Below are positions 1-8,365 of a DNA stretch of 64,000 bases, piece by piece (positions within the stretch are counted from its first letter, which is position 1; every line of letters starts with the position of its first letter). Source of the stretch: Staphylococcus equorum (GTDB taxonomy: Bacteria; Bacillota; Bacilli; Staphylococcales; Staphylococcaceae). The translations under genes and the position numbers were made by a program. The DNA lies in contig NZ_LNNB01000008.1 of the NCBI RefSeq assembly GCF_001747895.1, positions 1-64,000 on the forward strand. Reading direction: 5' to 3'. Under the pieces are notes generated by a model that was not told where the DNA came from, did not search any database, and was given only the letters and a program-made list of their open reading frames with translations.

Positions 1-68
1 TGAGGCTGTGCCCGCGGAAAGCGTGCACAAAAAAGTGCCAACAAAGTCGGAGACTTTGTCGACACTCT
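1..68 (-). repeat. Dispersed terminator-like repeat, copy 1 (possibly cut by window edge)
   Basis: This stretch contains a hairpin (CAAAGTC / GACTTTG region, about 43-59) followed on the minus strand by a T-run, so it can act as a minus-strand terminator. It matches the reverse complement of 57483-57556 over nearly its full length, including a shared CCGCGGAA and GTGCCAACAAA core. A shorter relative lies at 15688-15735. Seen directly; the origin of the family is unknown. Confidence 0.7.
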
Positions 69-105
69 GAGAGGAAACTAAATTTTAGTTTCCTCTCTTT
101 TTTTA
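69..105 (+). terminator. Rho-independent terminator
   Basis: A perfect 14-bp stem (GAGAGGAAACTAAA with TTTAGTTTCCTCTC) is followed by about eight T residues. It would end transcription of a plus-strand gene lying before the window. Confidence 0.85.
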
Positions 106-121
106 TTTCTATATATTAAAA

Positions 122-250
122 TTAATCTAAATGAACTCTATTATGCTCTTCCATACTATTTTCTTTTGTCATATCTACACATTGTTTGCATGTTATAAAA
201 GCGATTATTGCAAGTGAAGCTAAAATATTAATAGTTAAAAGTTTTTTCAT
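122..250 (-). CDS. Possible 42-aa membrane or secreted peptide
   Basis: A short reading frame begins with ATG at 250 and runs to TAA at 122. Its N-terminus, MKKLLTINILASLAIIAF, is a classic positive charge plus hydrophobic segment, followed by a cysteine-containing ITCKQC stretch and an acidic polar tail. A weak purine-rich site (AGGAT) precedes the start. The Cys could be a lipobox, but the -3 to -1 residues do not fit well. I do not recognise the family. It could be a genuine small membrane peptide or a decayed gene. Confidence 0.45.
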   Translation of the reverse strand: MKKLLTINILASLAIIAFITCKQCVDMTKENSMEEHNRVHLD

Positions 251-394
251 TTTAATCATCCTAACTGTTTAATGTTTTTATATATTAATTACAAGGCACT
301 AAAATCGTTTTTGACTCGTTGTTTTAAAAAAATGCACAATAAATATGCGTGATAAAAATTTATTGTATGTTACCTTTTCCCTGATGTTCAATTG

Positions 395-487
395 TTAATC
401 AAATTCAACTTTAACGTCATTGTCATAGCTATGTTGAACAGGTGGTTGATAACAAAGTGCATAGTAATGAGAATTTGATACTACAAT
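395..487 (-). pseudogene. C-terminal gene remnant in the 251-690 gap
   Basis: On the minus strand an open frame of 30 codons closes at TAA 395-397 and reads like a protein tail (SNSHYYALCYQPPVQHSYDN, then an acidic end). A stop codon lies directly upstream in frame and there is no start or ribosome site. This suggests the end of a deleted gene. The rest of 251-690 is AT-rich with no other gene visible, and the promoter of the downstream symporter should lie near 600-680. Confidence 0.3.
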
Positions 488-690
488 TTATTTTAATATT
501 AATAATAATAAATTTAAAAACCATAGAAGAAGCTTAATTAGAACATATAAATGTATTTTAAAATAGCAACGAATGATTAGAAATAAAACAAATAGGGGAT
601 ACTATAAAAAAATAGTTTAGTCACCTTTAGACTGTTTTTACGTAAATCTATGACAATTTGATTTTAATACATTATTAAAGGGGAGATATA

Positions 691-2037
691 ATGGAAAAAA
701 TCGTTGCTTTTTCAGATTGGCTTTGGGGATTTCCTTTAGTTACTTTATTATTAGTTGCAAGTTTGTATTTAACAATAAACTTGAAATTTATTCAGTTTAG
801 ACATTTCTTTTATATGATGAAACAGACATTTGGAAGAGTCAATAAAACGCCTAAAGGTGAGGGCACAATCACACCAAGGCAAGCACTGACCTCTGCACTT
901 TCATCTACAATAGGCGCTGCGAATATTGTTGGGGTGCCTACTGCAATTATGATGGGTGGTCCAGGTGCTGTCTTTTGGATGATAGTAATAGCTTTTCTAG
1001 GAATGGCTTTAAAATTCAGCGAAAACGTACTCGGTGTACATTATCGTGAAAAAAATAAAAAAGGCGAATTTGTTGGTGGACCTACATATTATATGAAGAA
1101 AGGTTTTAAAAACAAAAAATTAGGAGCCATTTTTTCTACTGTCTTTGCTTTTGCGCTGATGCTTGAGCTTATACCAAGTATTATGGTACAAGGTCATTCG
1201 GCTGCAAGTACTGTGCATGATACATTCGATATACATATGGGCGTAACTGGCGTCGTTTTAGCTATACTTGCAGCATTAGTTGTGTTTGGTGGTATTAAGC
1301 GTATTGCATCTATTGCTGAGAAGATTGTACCAATTATGGTCGGTTTATATTGTTTATTAGGATTTACTATTATTATAATGAATATTACGCAAGTGCCCCA
1401 TATCATTGCGCTTGTGGTTGAACAAGCTTTTAACCCTAGTGCAGCATTAGGGGGAACATTCGGTGCAGCACTTGCAACTACCATTCGTTGGGGATTTGCT
1501 AGAGGAATATATTCTAATGAAGCAGGTCTTGGTACGTCACCTATTGCCCATGCAGCTGCAAAAACGGATCATCCTGTACGTCAGGCTTTTTGGAGTGTTA
1601 GTGAAATTGTAGTTGATACGCTTGTCGTGTGTAGTACGACTGCATTTGTTGTGCTTGTTTCTGGTGTCTGGAAATCAGAAGATGCAAAATCACAATCTGC
1701 AGCGCTCACAGCCAGAGCATTTGAAGATGCTTTTGGACAATTTGGCAGTATGAGTGTATCGATATCGATGTTGTTTTTCGTATTTTCAACAGTCATCGTC
1801 GTAATTTTTTATGGCTCTAGAATGGCAGAATTCTTATTTGGATTAACAGGTGCTTGGATTATGAAAGTCGTTTATGTATTATCATTAGTCGTAGGTGCTT
1901 TGGGTGCAGCCACACAACTATGGGATTTATTAGATTTAGCACTTGCAATTGTACTTATACCTAACGTTATCGCAGTACTCATACTTTCACCGAAAGTAAA
2001 ATCATTAACTTTAGATTTCTTTAAAAATTATAAATAA
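691..2037 (+). CDS. Alanine/glycine:cation symporter (AGCS) family protein
   Basis: Predicted sodium- or proton-coupled importer of alanine or glycine in the cytoplasmic membrane. The 448-aa protein has about ten to eleven hydrophobic segments and the family hallmark region around residues 65-80 (LTSALSSTIGAANIVGVPTA). A second hallmark is near residues 260-290 (RGIYSNEAGLGTSPIAHAAA). Length is typical for AGCS proteins. The ATG follows GGGGAGA with good spacing. It is transcribed alone and closed by a strong terminator at 2059-2091. The exact substrate cannot be read from sequence. Confidence 0.9.
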   Translation: MEKIVAFSDWLWGFPLVTLLLVASLYLTINLKFIQFRHFFYMMKQTFGRVNKTPKGEGTITPRQALTSALSSTIGAANIVGVPTAIMMGGPGAVFWMIVIAFLGMALKFSENVLGVHYREKNKKGEFVGGPTYYMKKGFKNKKLGAIFSTVFAFALMLELIPSIMVQGHSAASTVHDTFDIHMGVTGVVLAILAALVVFGGIKRIASIAEKIVPIMVGLYCLLGFTIIIMNITQVPHIIALVVEQAFNPSAALGGTFGAALATTIRWGFARGIYSNEAGLGTSPIAHAAAKTDHPVRQAFWSVSEIVVDTLVVCSTTAFVVLVSGVWKSEDAKSQSAALTARAFEDAFGQFGSMSVSISMLFFVFSTVIVVIFYGSRMAEFLFGLTGAWIMKVVYVLSLVVGALGAATQLWDLLDLALAIVLIPNVIAVLILSPKVKSLTLDFFKNYK

Positions 2038-2058
2038 GTTGTTCTATTAAATAGATGG

Positions 2059-2091
2059 CCCCCTCACTACAAAATGGAGTGGGGGGTTTTT
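2059..2091 (+). terminator. Terminator after AGCS symporter
   Basis: Stem CCCCCTCACT with AGTGGGGGG and a T-run directly follow the symporter stop codon. Confidence 0.85.
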
Positions 2092-2317
2092 GTATGCAGA
2101 TTTCTCTATTGTTGGGTTTGAGTAATTTATTATTGGAAATTTAAGTAGGTAAATGGGTTTTGAATTGAAAATATTATCGAATTTTAAAGAAAATTGGGAT
2201 AAAGTTGTCCTAAATTCCCATAAGTAAAATTTATCCGTGATTCTGTAAAGATAAACGACTATAATTAATGTTAACATGTATTGTATTGAAGTTTACATTT
2301 TAAAGGGTGACAGGAAA

Positions 2318-3679
2318 ATGGAAATATTAGAAAAGATTGAGCAACATGCACAAAAACGACCACAACATCTTGCGTTGCAATTTGATGATTTAAAGTGTAG
2401 TTATAAACAGTTAAAGATAAATATCGAATTAGTGGTTGCAGATTTAACTGATATTCCTAGTCATCAATTTGTAGCACTCGTTATGAAAAACCCTATGGAA
2501 ACAATTATCTATTATTGTGCATTGCTAAAGAGGCATTGTATTCCATGCATACTAGATTTTCAATGGTCACAAGGACAGATAGACACATTACTAAATCATT
2601 ACGGGATTTCTTATGTAATTAATGAGGAAAAAGAAGTAATAAATAAACACATTAAAGAAAATCAATTGAAGTGGCGTAATGATTTATTACATGTTGGTTT
2701 TACTTCAGGAACGACAGGTTTACCAAAAGCTTATTATCGCAATGAAAAATCTTGGTTATATTCTTATAAAGAAAACGAAAAGCTTTTAGAAGAGCCAGTT
2801 AATATACTCGTTGCACCTGGTCCTTTGTCTCATTCGTTGTCTTTATATGCTTGTATCTATGCGCTATTTAGTGGGAGAACGTTTATAGGGCAACGTCAAT
2901 TTGATGCGCCATTGTTATTACAAACGATTGAAAAAGCACCTGAAACAGTTGCCATATTTTTAGTACCGACAATGTTAACATCATGTTTGGCTGAAAACCT
3001 TAAAATAAACCAAGTGCGCTATATTTTTTCTACAGGTGATAAGTTACCTCCGGAAACAAGAAATAAAGTTCAACAAAATATGCCACAATCTATATTAATA
3101 GAGTTCTTCGGAACATCTGAAGCAAGCTTTATAAGTTATAACTACAATAATGAAGCACCATGTCATTCTGTTGGTTTACCTTTTCCAAATGTGCAAATAC
3201 ACTTGGCACATCAAGATGAACAAGGCGTAGGTGTGTTACATATTCAAAGTAATATGGTGTTTAGTGGTTATGCAAATCAGGATATTTCACGAAGTAAATG
3301 GCTAGAAATTGGTGATTTTGCTTCACTTGATCATAACGGATATCTCTATTTGCACGGACGTCACGGTGACCGCATGATTATTGGTGGTCGAAATGTTTAT
3401 CCAACTGAAATTGAAAGTGTAGCCCAAGGTTATGAATATTTTAATGAAGTGTGCATAGTGAGTGAACCACATTCGAAGTTTGGGGAAATTGCAGTACTAC
3501 TTTATACAGGCCCACAGGATGTGTCTTATCAGTCGTTGAAAAGTTTTTTGTCACCACATTTGGCGAGATATCAAATACCATCTAAATTAATTAAAATAGA
3601 TAAAATGTACTATACACAAAGTGGAAAAATAGCTCGAAGACAAATGAAGGAACGTTATTTAGGAGGAGAGTTTAAATGA
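2318..3679 (+). CDS. vraA: VraA-like acyl-CoA ligase (AMP-forming)
   Basis: ANL-superfamily adenylating enzyme expected to activate a fatty or other carboxylic acid with ATP and CoA. Visible motifs are the phosphate loop FTSGTTGLPKA (about residue 130), EFFGTSEASF (about 260), the GDFASLDHNGYLYLHGR hinge region and a C-terminal SGKIARRQM with the likely catalytic lysine. The ATG at 2318 is chosen because AAAGGGTGA precedes it at proper spacing; an upstream in-frame ATG at 2276 has no such site. It overlaps vraB by 4 nt. Order and length match the S. aureus vraA-vraB-vraC operon. The physiological substrate is unknown. Confidence 0.88.
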   Translation: MEILEKIEQHAQKRPQHLALQFDDLKCSYKQLKINIELVVADLTDIPSHQFVALVMKNPMETIIYYCALLKRHCIPCILDFQWSQGQIDTLLNHYGISYVINEEKEVINKHIKENQLKWRNDLLHVGFTSGTTGLPKAYYRNEKSWLYSYKENEKLLEEPVNILVAPGPLSHSLSLYACIYALFSGRTFIGQRQFDAPLLLQTIEKAPETVAIFLVPTMLTSCLAENLKINQVRYIFSTGDKLPPETRNKVQQNMPQSILIEFFGTSEASFISYNYNNEAPCHSVGLPFPNVQIHLAHQDEQGVGVLHIQSNMVFSGYANQDISRSKWLEIGDFASLDHNGYLYLHGRHGDRMIIGGRNVYPTEIESVAQGYEYFNEVCIVSEPHSKFGEIAVLLYTGPQDVSYQSLKSFLSPHLARYQIPSKLIKIDKMYYTQSGKIARRQMKERYLGGEFK

Positions 3680-4821
3680 TGAAAGAAGCAGTGATTGTTG
3701 CGGCAAAACGTACAGCATTTGGCAAATATGGAGGAAAGCTTAAACATATAGAGCCAGAACACCTCATAAAACCATTATTTACACATTTCAAAGAAACATT
3801 GCCACATGTGATGTCAGATATTGATGACGTTATTCTAGGTAATGTCGTAGGTAATGGAGGTAATTTGGCGAGAAAGTCCTTACTCGAAGCTGAACTAGAT
3901 CACCATATCCCGGGCGTAACTATCGATAGACAGTGTGGCTCAGGTTTAGAAGCGATATTACAAGCTTGCCGTATGATACAAGCAGGCGCAGGTACGATTT
4001 ATATGGCAGGCGGTGTAGAAAGTACGAGCCGTTCGCCTTGGAAAATAAAACGACCTCAATCTGTTTATGATACGCAATTACCAGCGTTTTTTGAACGCGC
4101 ATCATTTGCTCCGGAGGGACAGGATCCTTCAATGATTGAAGCGGCTGAAAATGTGGCTCAAACTTACAACATTTCAAGAACGGCACAAGATTATTATGCA
4201 TGGATGAGCCATCAAAAAACGATGGCTGCATATGAACGTCAAATCATTTCTCGAGAAATAATGCCATTTCAAGTTAAGGGTGAAACATTTCAACAAGATG
4301 AAAGTATTAAACCTAAGTTAACGGAACGGACGCTGAATCGTTTGAAGCCGCTCTTACCTGAAGGTACAGTTACTGCTGGAAATTGTTGTATGAAAAATGA
4401 TGGTGCAGTGTTATTAATGATTATGGAAAAAGAAACTGCCAAAGCATGTGGTTTTAATAACGGGTTAGCATTTACTGATGGCTTAACTGTAGGCGTAGAT
4501 CCGAATGTATTAGGCATTGGCCCAGCACCAGCAGTGAAAAAACTATTAGAAAAAATTAACTATACTATTGATGAAATTGATGCTGTCGAATTGAATGAGG
4601 CCTTTGCATCACAGGTGTTAGCAAGCCAAGAAATGTTGGACTTATCTGATGCGAAATTAAATGTTTATGGTGGTGCGATCGCTACAGGTCATCCCTATGG
4701 CGCAAGTGGTGCAGCTTTAGTGACGCGCTTGTTTTACATGGATGAATATCAAAGAACAATTGCTACAATGGGAATAGGAGGCGGCATGGGCAATGCATTA
4801 TTGTTTGAAAGATGGACTTGA
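3676..4821 (+). CDS. vraB: VraB, acetyl-CoA C-acyltransferase (thiolase)
   Basis: Thiolase-family enzyme for reversible acyl-CoA plus acetyl-CoA condensation. The active-site cysteine sits in DRQCGSGLE (about residue 88), NEAFASQ holds the conserved Asn/Glu/Ala motif, GGAIATGHPYGASGA provides the catalytic His, and GIGGGMGNA replaces the usual C-terminal CxGGG motif; no cysteine is seen there, as in S. aureus VraB. It overlaps vraA by 4 nt and vraC by 29 nt, so translation is probably coupled. An adjacent ligase and hotdog protein suggest a small acyl-CoA pathway. Confidence 0.9.
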   Translation: MMKEAVIVAAKRTAFGKYGGKLKHIEPEHLIKPLFTHFKETLPHVMSDIDDVILGNVVGNGGNLARKSLLEAELDHHIPGVTIDRQCGSGLEAILQACRMIQAGAGTIYMAGGVESTSRSPWKIKRPQSVYDTQLPAFFERASFAPEGQDPSMIEAAENVAQTYNISRTAQDYYAWMSHQKTMAAYERQIISREIMPFQVKGETFQQDESIKPKLTERTLNRLKPLLPEGTVTAGNCCMKNDGAVLLMIMEKETAKACGFNNGLAFTDGLTVGVDPNVLGIGPAPAVKKLLEKINYTIDEIDAVELNEAFASQVLASQEMLDLSDAKLNVYGGAIATGHPYGASGAALVTRLFYMDEYQRTIATMGIGGGMGNALLFERWT

Positions 4822-5155
4822 AGAGCAAGAAATCATATTTATTGAAGAAGAAGTCGTAGCTTATAATCAATACTTTAATCAACGTCCATTAAACAAAGTG
4901 CCTCCTTTATATTGTGCTAAGTTATGGCCAGAATTTCAGCTGTTTCAACAATATGCTAATCGTAATATTTTGCTGAAAGAAACAGAAATCAACCATTCAA
5001 AACCACTTGAAACGAATGAAACCTATCTTGCGTATATGTGTATTGTTGAGAAGAAGAAAATAAAATCATTTATGAAATACACTTTTAAATTAGAAATACA
5101 TAAAAATAGTGAAAACTATATCACTATTAAACAAACATTTTTGGAGCAGGTTTAG
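4793..5155 (+). CDS. vraC: VraC, small conserved staphylococcal protein
   Basis: A 120-aa protein aligned by eye with S. aureus VraC: both share a VPPL-CA-LWP motif near residue 40 and a C-terminal ITVxQTF. It has no signal peptide or membrane segment. The start codon lies inside the end of vraB (29-nt overlap), the arrangement expected for coupled translation. Function is unproven; the operon suggests an accessory role in acyl-CoA metabolism, and in S. aureus the locus was noted for induction by vancomycin. Confidence 0.85.
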   Translation: MHYCLKDGLEEQEIIFIEEEVVAYNQYFNQRPLNKVPPLYCAKLWPEFQLFQQYANRNILLKETEINHSKPLETNETYLAYMCIVEKKKIKSFMKYTFKLEIHKNSENYITIKQTFLEQV

Positions 5156-5156
5156 C

Positions 5157-5420
5157 ATGATACAAATAACAGCAGAACAAGTGAATGAATATTTAGGTTT
5201 AATCAATGATCAAAACCCAGTGCATGAAAATATAGTGCCAGGTCAATTGATTGTACAACTTGCACTCACGAATAAAAAATTAGCATGGGTAGCGTACAAA
5301 GTGAAATATGTGGCATCAGTTGAAATGAATGAATCTTTAAATTTTGAACTTGTAACAAACGAAAAAATGGTTATTTCTAATCAAAGTGATGATGTAAAAC
5401 TTTTCATTGTGAAAATATAA
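5157..5420 (+). CDS. Small MaoC/hotdog-like protein of the vra operon
   Basis: An 87-aa protein beginning at ATG 5157, one base after the vraC stop. The N-terminal pattern (ITAEQVNEYLGLINDQNPVH, then VPGQLIVQLAL) resembles the start of MaoC-type enoyl-CoA hydratase or thioesterase hotdog domains. The Asp-x-Asn-Pro-x-His hydratase signature appears as DQNPVH. It is shorter than usual MaoC domains (about 130-150 aa), and coding-like sequence continues in another frame (5435-5554), so it may be truncated. Enzyme activity is inferred only from the operon. Confidence 0.7.
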   Translation: MIQITAEQVNEYLGLINDQNPVHENIVPGQLIVQLALTNKKLAWVAYKVKYVASVEMNESLNFELVTNEKMVISNQSDDVKLFIVKI

Positions 5421-5434
5421 ATGTTGAATTGATT

Positions 5435-5554
5435 ATGGTGTTCAAGGTGTATACAAATGATGAGGATATAATGCATTGGCGAGTACTTTTTTGTGTTAAT
5501 TTAAAAGAGTACGATACAATAATAAGTGAAGTAACAAGTATACTAGGAGGATAA
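5435..5554 (+). CDS. Possible 39-aa ORF or out-of-frame continuation of the hotdog gene
   Basis: An open frame from ATG 5435 to TAA 5552-5554 has plausible coding composition (MVFKVYTNDEDIMHW...). The same frame is open back to about 5404, inside the end of the previous gene. There is no convincing ribosome site; the ribosome site of the next gene lies within its end. It may be the lost C-terminus of the hotdog protein after a frameshift, or chance. Confidence 0.3.
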   Translation: MVFKVYTNDEDIMHWRVLFCVNLKEYDTIISEVTSILGG

Positions 5555-5556
5555 CT

Positions 5557-5997
5557 ATGACAGTAGAAACATATTGGAGATCTTTTATCGAAGCATTTCC
5601 TGAATATAAAGGTGTGCAATTTGATGCTTGGTCTTTTGGTGTCGACGAAGATGAATTAGCTGATTTAGTGAAAAAGGGCATGAAAACTGCGACGACAAGT
5701 GGATTAGCGTCTTATAAAGTAGAGGGAGAAGCGTTACCACAAGTCGGTGATATCAGCGTTGTATTAAATGAAAAAGGAAATCCGCAATGTATCATTGAAA
5801 CTACACGTGTTTACCAAACGCCATTTAATGATGTTACTGAAGAACATGCATATCTTGAAGGTGAAGGAGATAAGTCGCTGGCATATTGGCGTCAAGCACA
5901 TATCGAATTTTTCGAATCATATTATGCTGAATTAGGTATTCCTTTTGATGAAACAGAATTCATGGTGTGTGAAGAATTTAAGTTATTGTATGTATAA
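5557..5997 (+). CDS. ASCH domain-containing protein
   Basis: A 146-aa cytosolic protein of the ASCH (PUA-like) RNA-binding fold. Visible features are the early YWRSFIEAFPEY and FGVDEDELADLVKKGMKTAT, with the conserved G-x-K-x-A-T motif that starts the fold, and a late AYWRQAHIEFF block typical of the longer ASCH family proteins. The ATG has an ideal GGAGGATAACT leader. In S. aureus the equivalent gene also lies between vraC and thiD/pdxK. The RNA or nucleotide ligand is unknown. Confidence 0.85.
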   Translation: MTVETYWRSFIEAFPEYKGVQFDAWSFGVDEDELADLVKKGMKTATTSGLASYKVEGEALPQVGDISVVLNEKGNPQCIIETTRVYQTPFNDVTEEHAYLEGEGDKSLAYWRQAHIEFFESYYAELGIPFDETEFMVCEEFKLLYV

Positions 5998-6157
5998 AAA
6001 AGAGCGGTACATTAGTTAGCACTGCTTCGAGTATTCTCTCCAAGCACAACAAAGGGGACAATCTTTGTCTAACTGTGTACCGCTCATAGGGTGAGTGTTT
6101 ATAGGGTTGTGTTATTCAAAGGCAACATAAGGGGACAACTTATGTTGCCTTTATTCT
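5996..6157 (-). ncRNA. Candidate small RNA with two C-rich hairpin loops
   Basis: Read on the minus strand, this intergenic stretch folds into a first hairpin (AAAGGCAACATAAG pairing with its complement, loop TTGTCCCC). A large branched stem follows (GAGCGGTAC with GTACCGCTC) and ends in six T residues. Inside it a second small hairpin again exposes TTGTCCC. Paired TCCC loops plus an intrinsic terminator are the usual anatomy of staphylococcal regulatory RNAs. It could also be the 3' UTR of the 56-aa gene at 6261-6431, or a two-way terminator for the ASCH gene. The structure is seen; function is inferred. Confidence 0.5.
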
Positions 6158-6260
6158 TTTTAAACTTCTAATTTCTAAAGGGGAGTTTATTGCATATATG
6201 TTCTTCTGAATTCTTCTTAAAGCTAAATTTTGAAAAGTCTTAGGTGTAAAGTAAATGTTA

Positions 6261-6431
6261 TTAATAGGTTAGTTTCGTATTATCAACATCACTTTCAAGT
6301 AGAGAGAGTAACTTATATAATTCATTCATGCTGAAATTTTCATCAAATTTAACAGAAATTGTTTTGAAAGTTTTAGTGATAATTTCATATATTGGGTTAC
6401 CATTTTCAAAAGCCTGTTTGTAGATAATCAT
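6261..6431 (-). CDS. Small hypothetical protein, 56 aa
   Basis: Starts at ATG 6431, chosen because an excellent AAAGGAGGGAAT leader precedes it; longer in-frame extensions lack one. The soluble protein (MIIYKQAFENGNPIYEIITK, ending in a leucine-rich helix and DNTKLTY) has no signal peptide or known domain that I recognise. It is followed on the same strand by the structured region at 5996-6157, which may be its 3' UTR. Confidence 0.65.
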   Translation of the reverse strand: MIIYKQAFENGNPIYEIITKTFKTISVKFDENFSMNELYKLLSLLESDVDNTKLTY

Positions 6432-6668
6432 GCTGTGATTCCCTCCTTTTCTCTCTACACTTAATATACTAATAGATTTCCTTGGAAAATACATGAGTCT
6501 TCAGTATCAACTTTGTATCGGTCTTATGTCGTATATAATTTGGAAGGTGAAAAGGATATAAAAATAGTGAATGAAGTAAAAGGGTTAGCATTGAACTTTG
6601 TTGAAAATTGGTGTAAATTGTAACTAAGGCGTATCGTGTTTTAAAATTCAAGCTTGGAGTGATAATGT

Positions 6669-7178
6669 ATGAAAAAAATTGCAAAGACTTTTGTAGCATG
6701 TAGTATCGTATTTGGCACTACAGTAGGCCTAAGCATTGCTAACCAAGACATTTCACAAAGTGAAGCACAAGCAGAAACGACGCAACCTTATTATGATTAT
6801 CAAGGCTACACAGCTCAAGGTGGAGATTTTGTATTAGACCAAGCATTTTATAATGGATTGAAAGCAGGTAATGTTACTTTTAATGATATTAAAGTGAATA
6901 GTAAATATGATTCAGGTTCTGAGAGCAAAGTAATTTATGATCAAAAATTTGAAAAAGTAAATGATAATAAAGCTAATTCAGTAGAATTTGAGATAGCGGA
7001 AGATGCGGTAAGTTTACAAGATATGAGAGTACAATTTGGACAAAACTTTGAATATCAACCACCGCTTCATGGGGACAAAGTAAGCAGTTCCGATGGCTTG
7101 TATGGGTATGTAGTAGGTGAAGGTTATATTGTCTTTCATATGAGTGATGGCTATGTAACGAGTGTGACTGTATCATAA
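6669..7178 (+). CDS. isaB: IsaB-like secreted antigen
   Basis: A 169-aa secreted protein with a Sec signal peptide (MKKIAKTF, hydrophobic core, cleavage near SEAQAE about residue 36). The mature N-terminus YYDYQGYT..DFVLDQAF..GLKAGNVTFNDIKV aligns with the same region of S. aureus immunodominant antigen B. IsaB there is a surface-associated, nucleic-acid-binding protein; that property is family knowledge. The ATG has a GGAGTGAT leader. A shared terminator at 7198-7238 separates it from the convergent pdxK. Confidence 0.75.
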   Translation: MKKIAKTFVACSIVFGTTVGLSIANQDISQSEAQAETTQPYYDYQGYTAQGGDFVLDQAFYNGLKAGNVTFNDIKVNSKYDSGSESKVIYDQKFEKVNDNKANSVEFEIAEDAVSLQDMRVQFGQNFEYQPPLHGDKVSSSDGLYGYVVGEGYIVFHMSDGYVTSVTVS

Positions 7179-7197
7179 AGCATATTTAATACACAAA

Positions 7198-7238
7198 AAA
7201 ACCAAGCAGAAATTGAATGGATTTCTGCTTGGTTTATT
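7198..7238. terminator. Bidirectional terminator between isaB-like and pdxK
   Basis: Stem AAACCAAGCAGAAAT with ATTTCTGCTTGGTTT, flanked by A- and T-runs, serves both convergent genes. Confidence 0.85.
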
Positions 7239-7256
7239 TTATTGATAGTGTTGTTT

Positions 7257-8087
7257 TTAAACTTCTGTAACGTCAACATCAATATGTTCAACACGATTAT
7301 ATGCACCGTGGTCAACTGGACCTACAAAGTCATTCATCTTCCAACCATTTTTAATTGCAGAAGCAACAAAAGCTTTGGCAGCAATAACTGCTTCTCTTGG
7401 TGTTTTGCCGTTTGCTAAATACGCAGTAGTTGCTGCTGCAAAAGTACAACCTGCACCATGATTATAGCTTTGTTGGAACATATCCGTAGTTAATTGGTAG
7501 AATTGTTTACCATCATAGTAAAGGTCATAAGATTTATCTTGATCTAAAGCTTTACCACCTTTAATAATGACATGCTTCGCACCTTGTTTATGAATGATTT
7601 CAGCAGCTTTTTTCATATCATCTATTGATTTTAAAGTACCTAGATTTGCAAGTTGTCCCGCTTCAAATAAATTTGGTGTTACGACAGTTGCTTTAGGTAA
7701 TAAATGCTCAATCATTGCATCAGTATTGCCAGGGTTTAATACTTCGTTTTCCCCTTTACAGACCATCACTGGATCGACAACAAAGTAATCGGCGCCAGAT
7801 TCTTCATAAGCTTCGCCAGCACGTTTGATAATTTCTTGTGTGCCGAGCATACCTGTTTTCACAGCATCTGGGTGAATTGAGATTGCTGTCTCTAATTGTT
7901 TCTCAAATACATCAAATGGAATTGGCGTTACGTCATGAGACCACGTCGCTTTATCCATTGTAACGATTGATGTCAGAGCAACAATGCCGTATGTCTCTAA
8001 CTCTTGAAATGTTTTTAAATCTGCTTGCATACCTGCGCCTGCGCTTGTGTCCGAACCTGCAATCGTTAATGTTTTTTTCAATGCCAT
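7257..8087 (-). CDS. pdxK: Pyridoxal / hydroxymethylpyrimidine kinase (ThiD family)
   Basis: A 276-aa ribokinase-fold kinase phosphorylating pyridoxal (and possibly HMP). Motifs are the N-terminal AGSDTSAGAGMQADLKTF, the VVDPVMVCKG block and the C-terminal HGAGCTFAAA anion hole with the catalytic cysteine that marks the CD/HMP-type pyridoxal kinases. The S. aureus gene at this position is annotated thiD but its enzyme was characterised as a pyridoxal kinase, so I prefer pdxK. The start has a GGAGTGAAGA leader. Monocistronic. Whether HMP is also a substrate is undecided. Confidence 0.85.
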   Translation of the reverse strand: MALKKTLTIAGSDTSAGAGMQADLKTFQELETYGIVALTSIVTMDKATWSHDVTPIPFDVFEKQLETAISIHPDAVKTGMLGTQEIIKRAGEAYEESGADYFVVDPVMVCKGENEVLNPGNTDAMIEHLLPKATVVTPNLFEAGQLANLGTLKSIDDMKKAAEIIHKQGAKHVIIKGGKALDQDKSYDLYYDGKQFYQLTTDMFQQSYNHGAGCTFAAATTAYLANGKTPREAVIAAKAFVASAIKNGWKMNDFVGPVDHGAYNRVEHIDVDVTEV

Positions 8088-8274
8088 GAATCTTCACTCC
8101 TAAATTTCTTTTGTACATATCATACCACGTTTATCGAGTATTCTAAATAATGACCTTTTAAATAGCGAGCAATATTTAACTACTTTGTATAATGTAGATT
8201 AATTTTATTTTGATGAAGTGAAATAGGGTTAATTATAAAATATTTAAAGTGTTTCTTTGTCGAGCGCTAACAAT

Positions 8275-8321
8275 AAAAAAACTCTATCTTTATGACGAGA
8301 CACGAGTCATAAAGATAGAGA
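8275..8321 (-). terminator. Terminator after MFS exporter gene
   Basis: Stem CTCTATCTTTATGAC with GTCATAAAGATAGAG is followed on the minus strand by a T-run (plus-strand A-run 8275-8281). Confidence 0.85.
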
Positions 8322-8365
8322 ATAAAAATGCCTTGAAATAATTTATTATTAAAAAGTCTAATTAA

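Noticed and set aside
8258..8273. cre-like TTTGTCGAGCGCTAACAA before the MFS terminator
   Set aside because: The half-sites are out of register by one base and it is at a 3' end, not a promoter.
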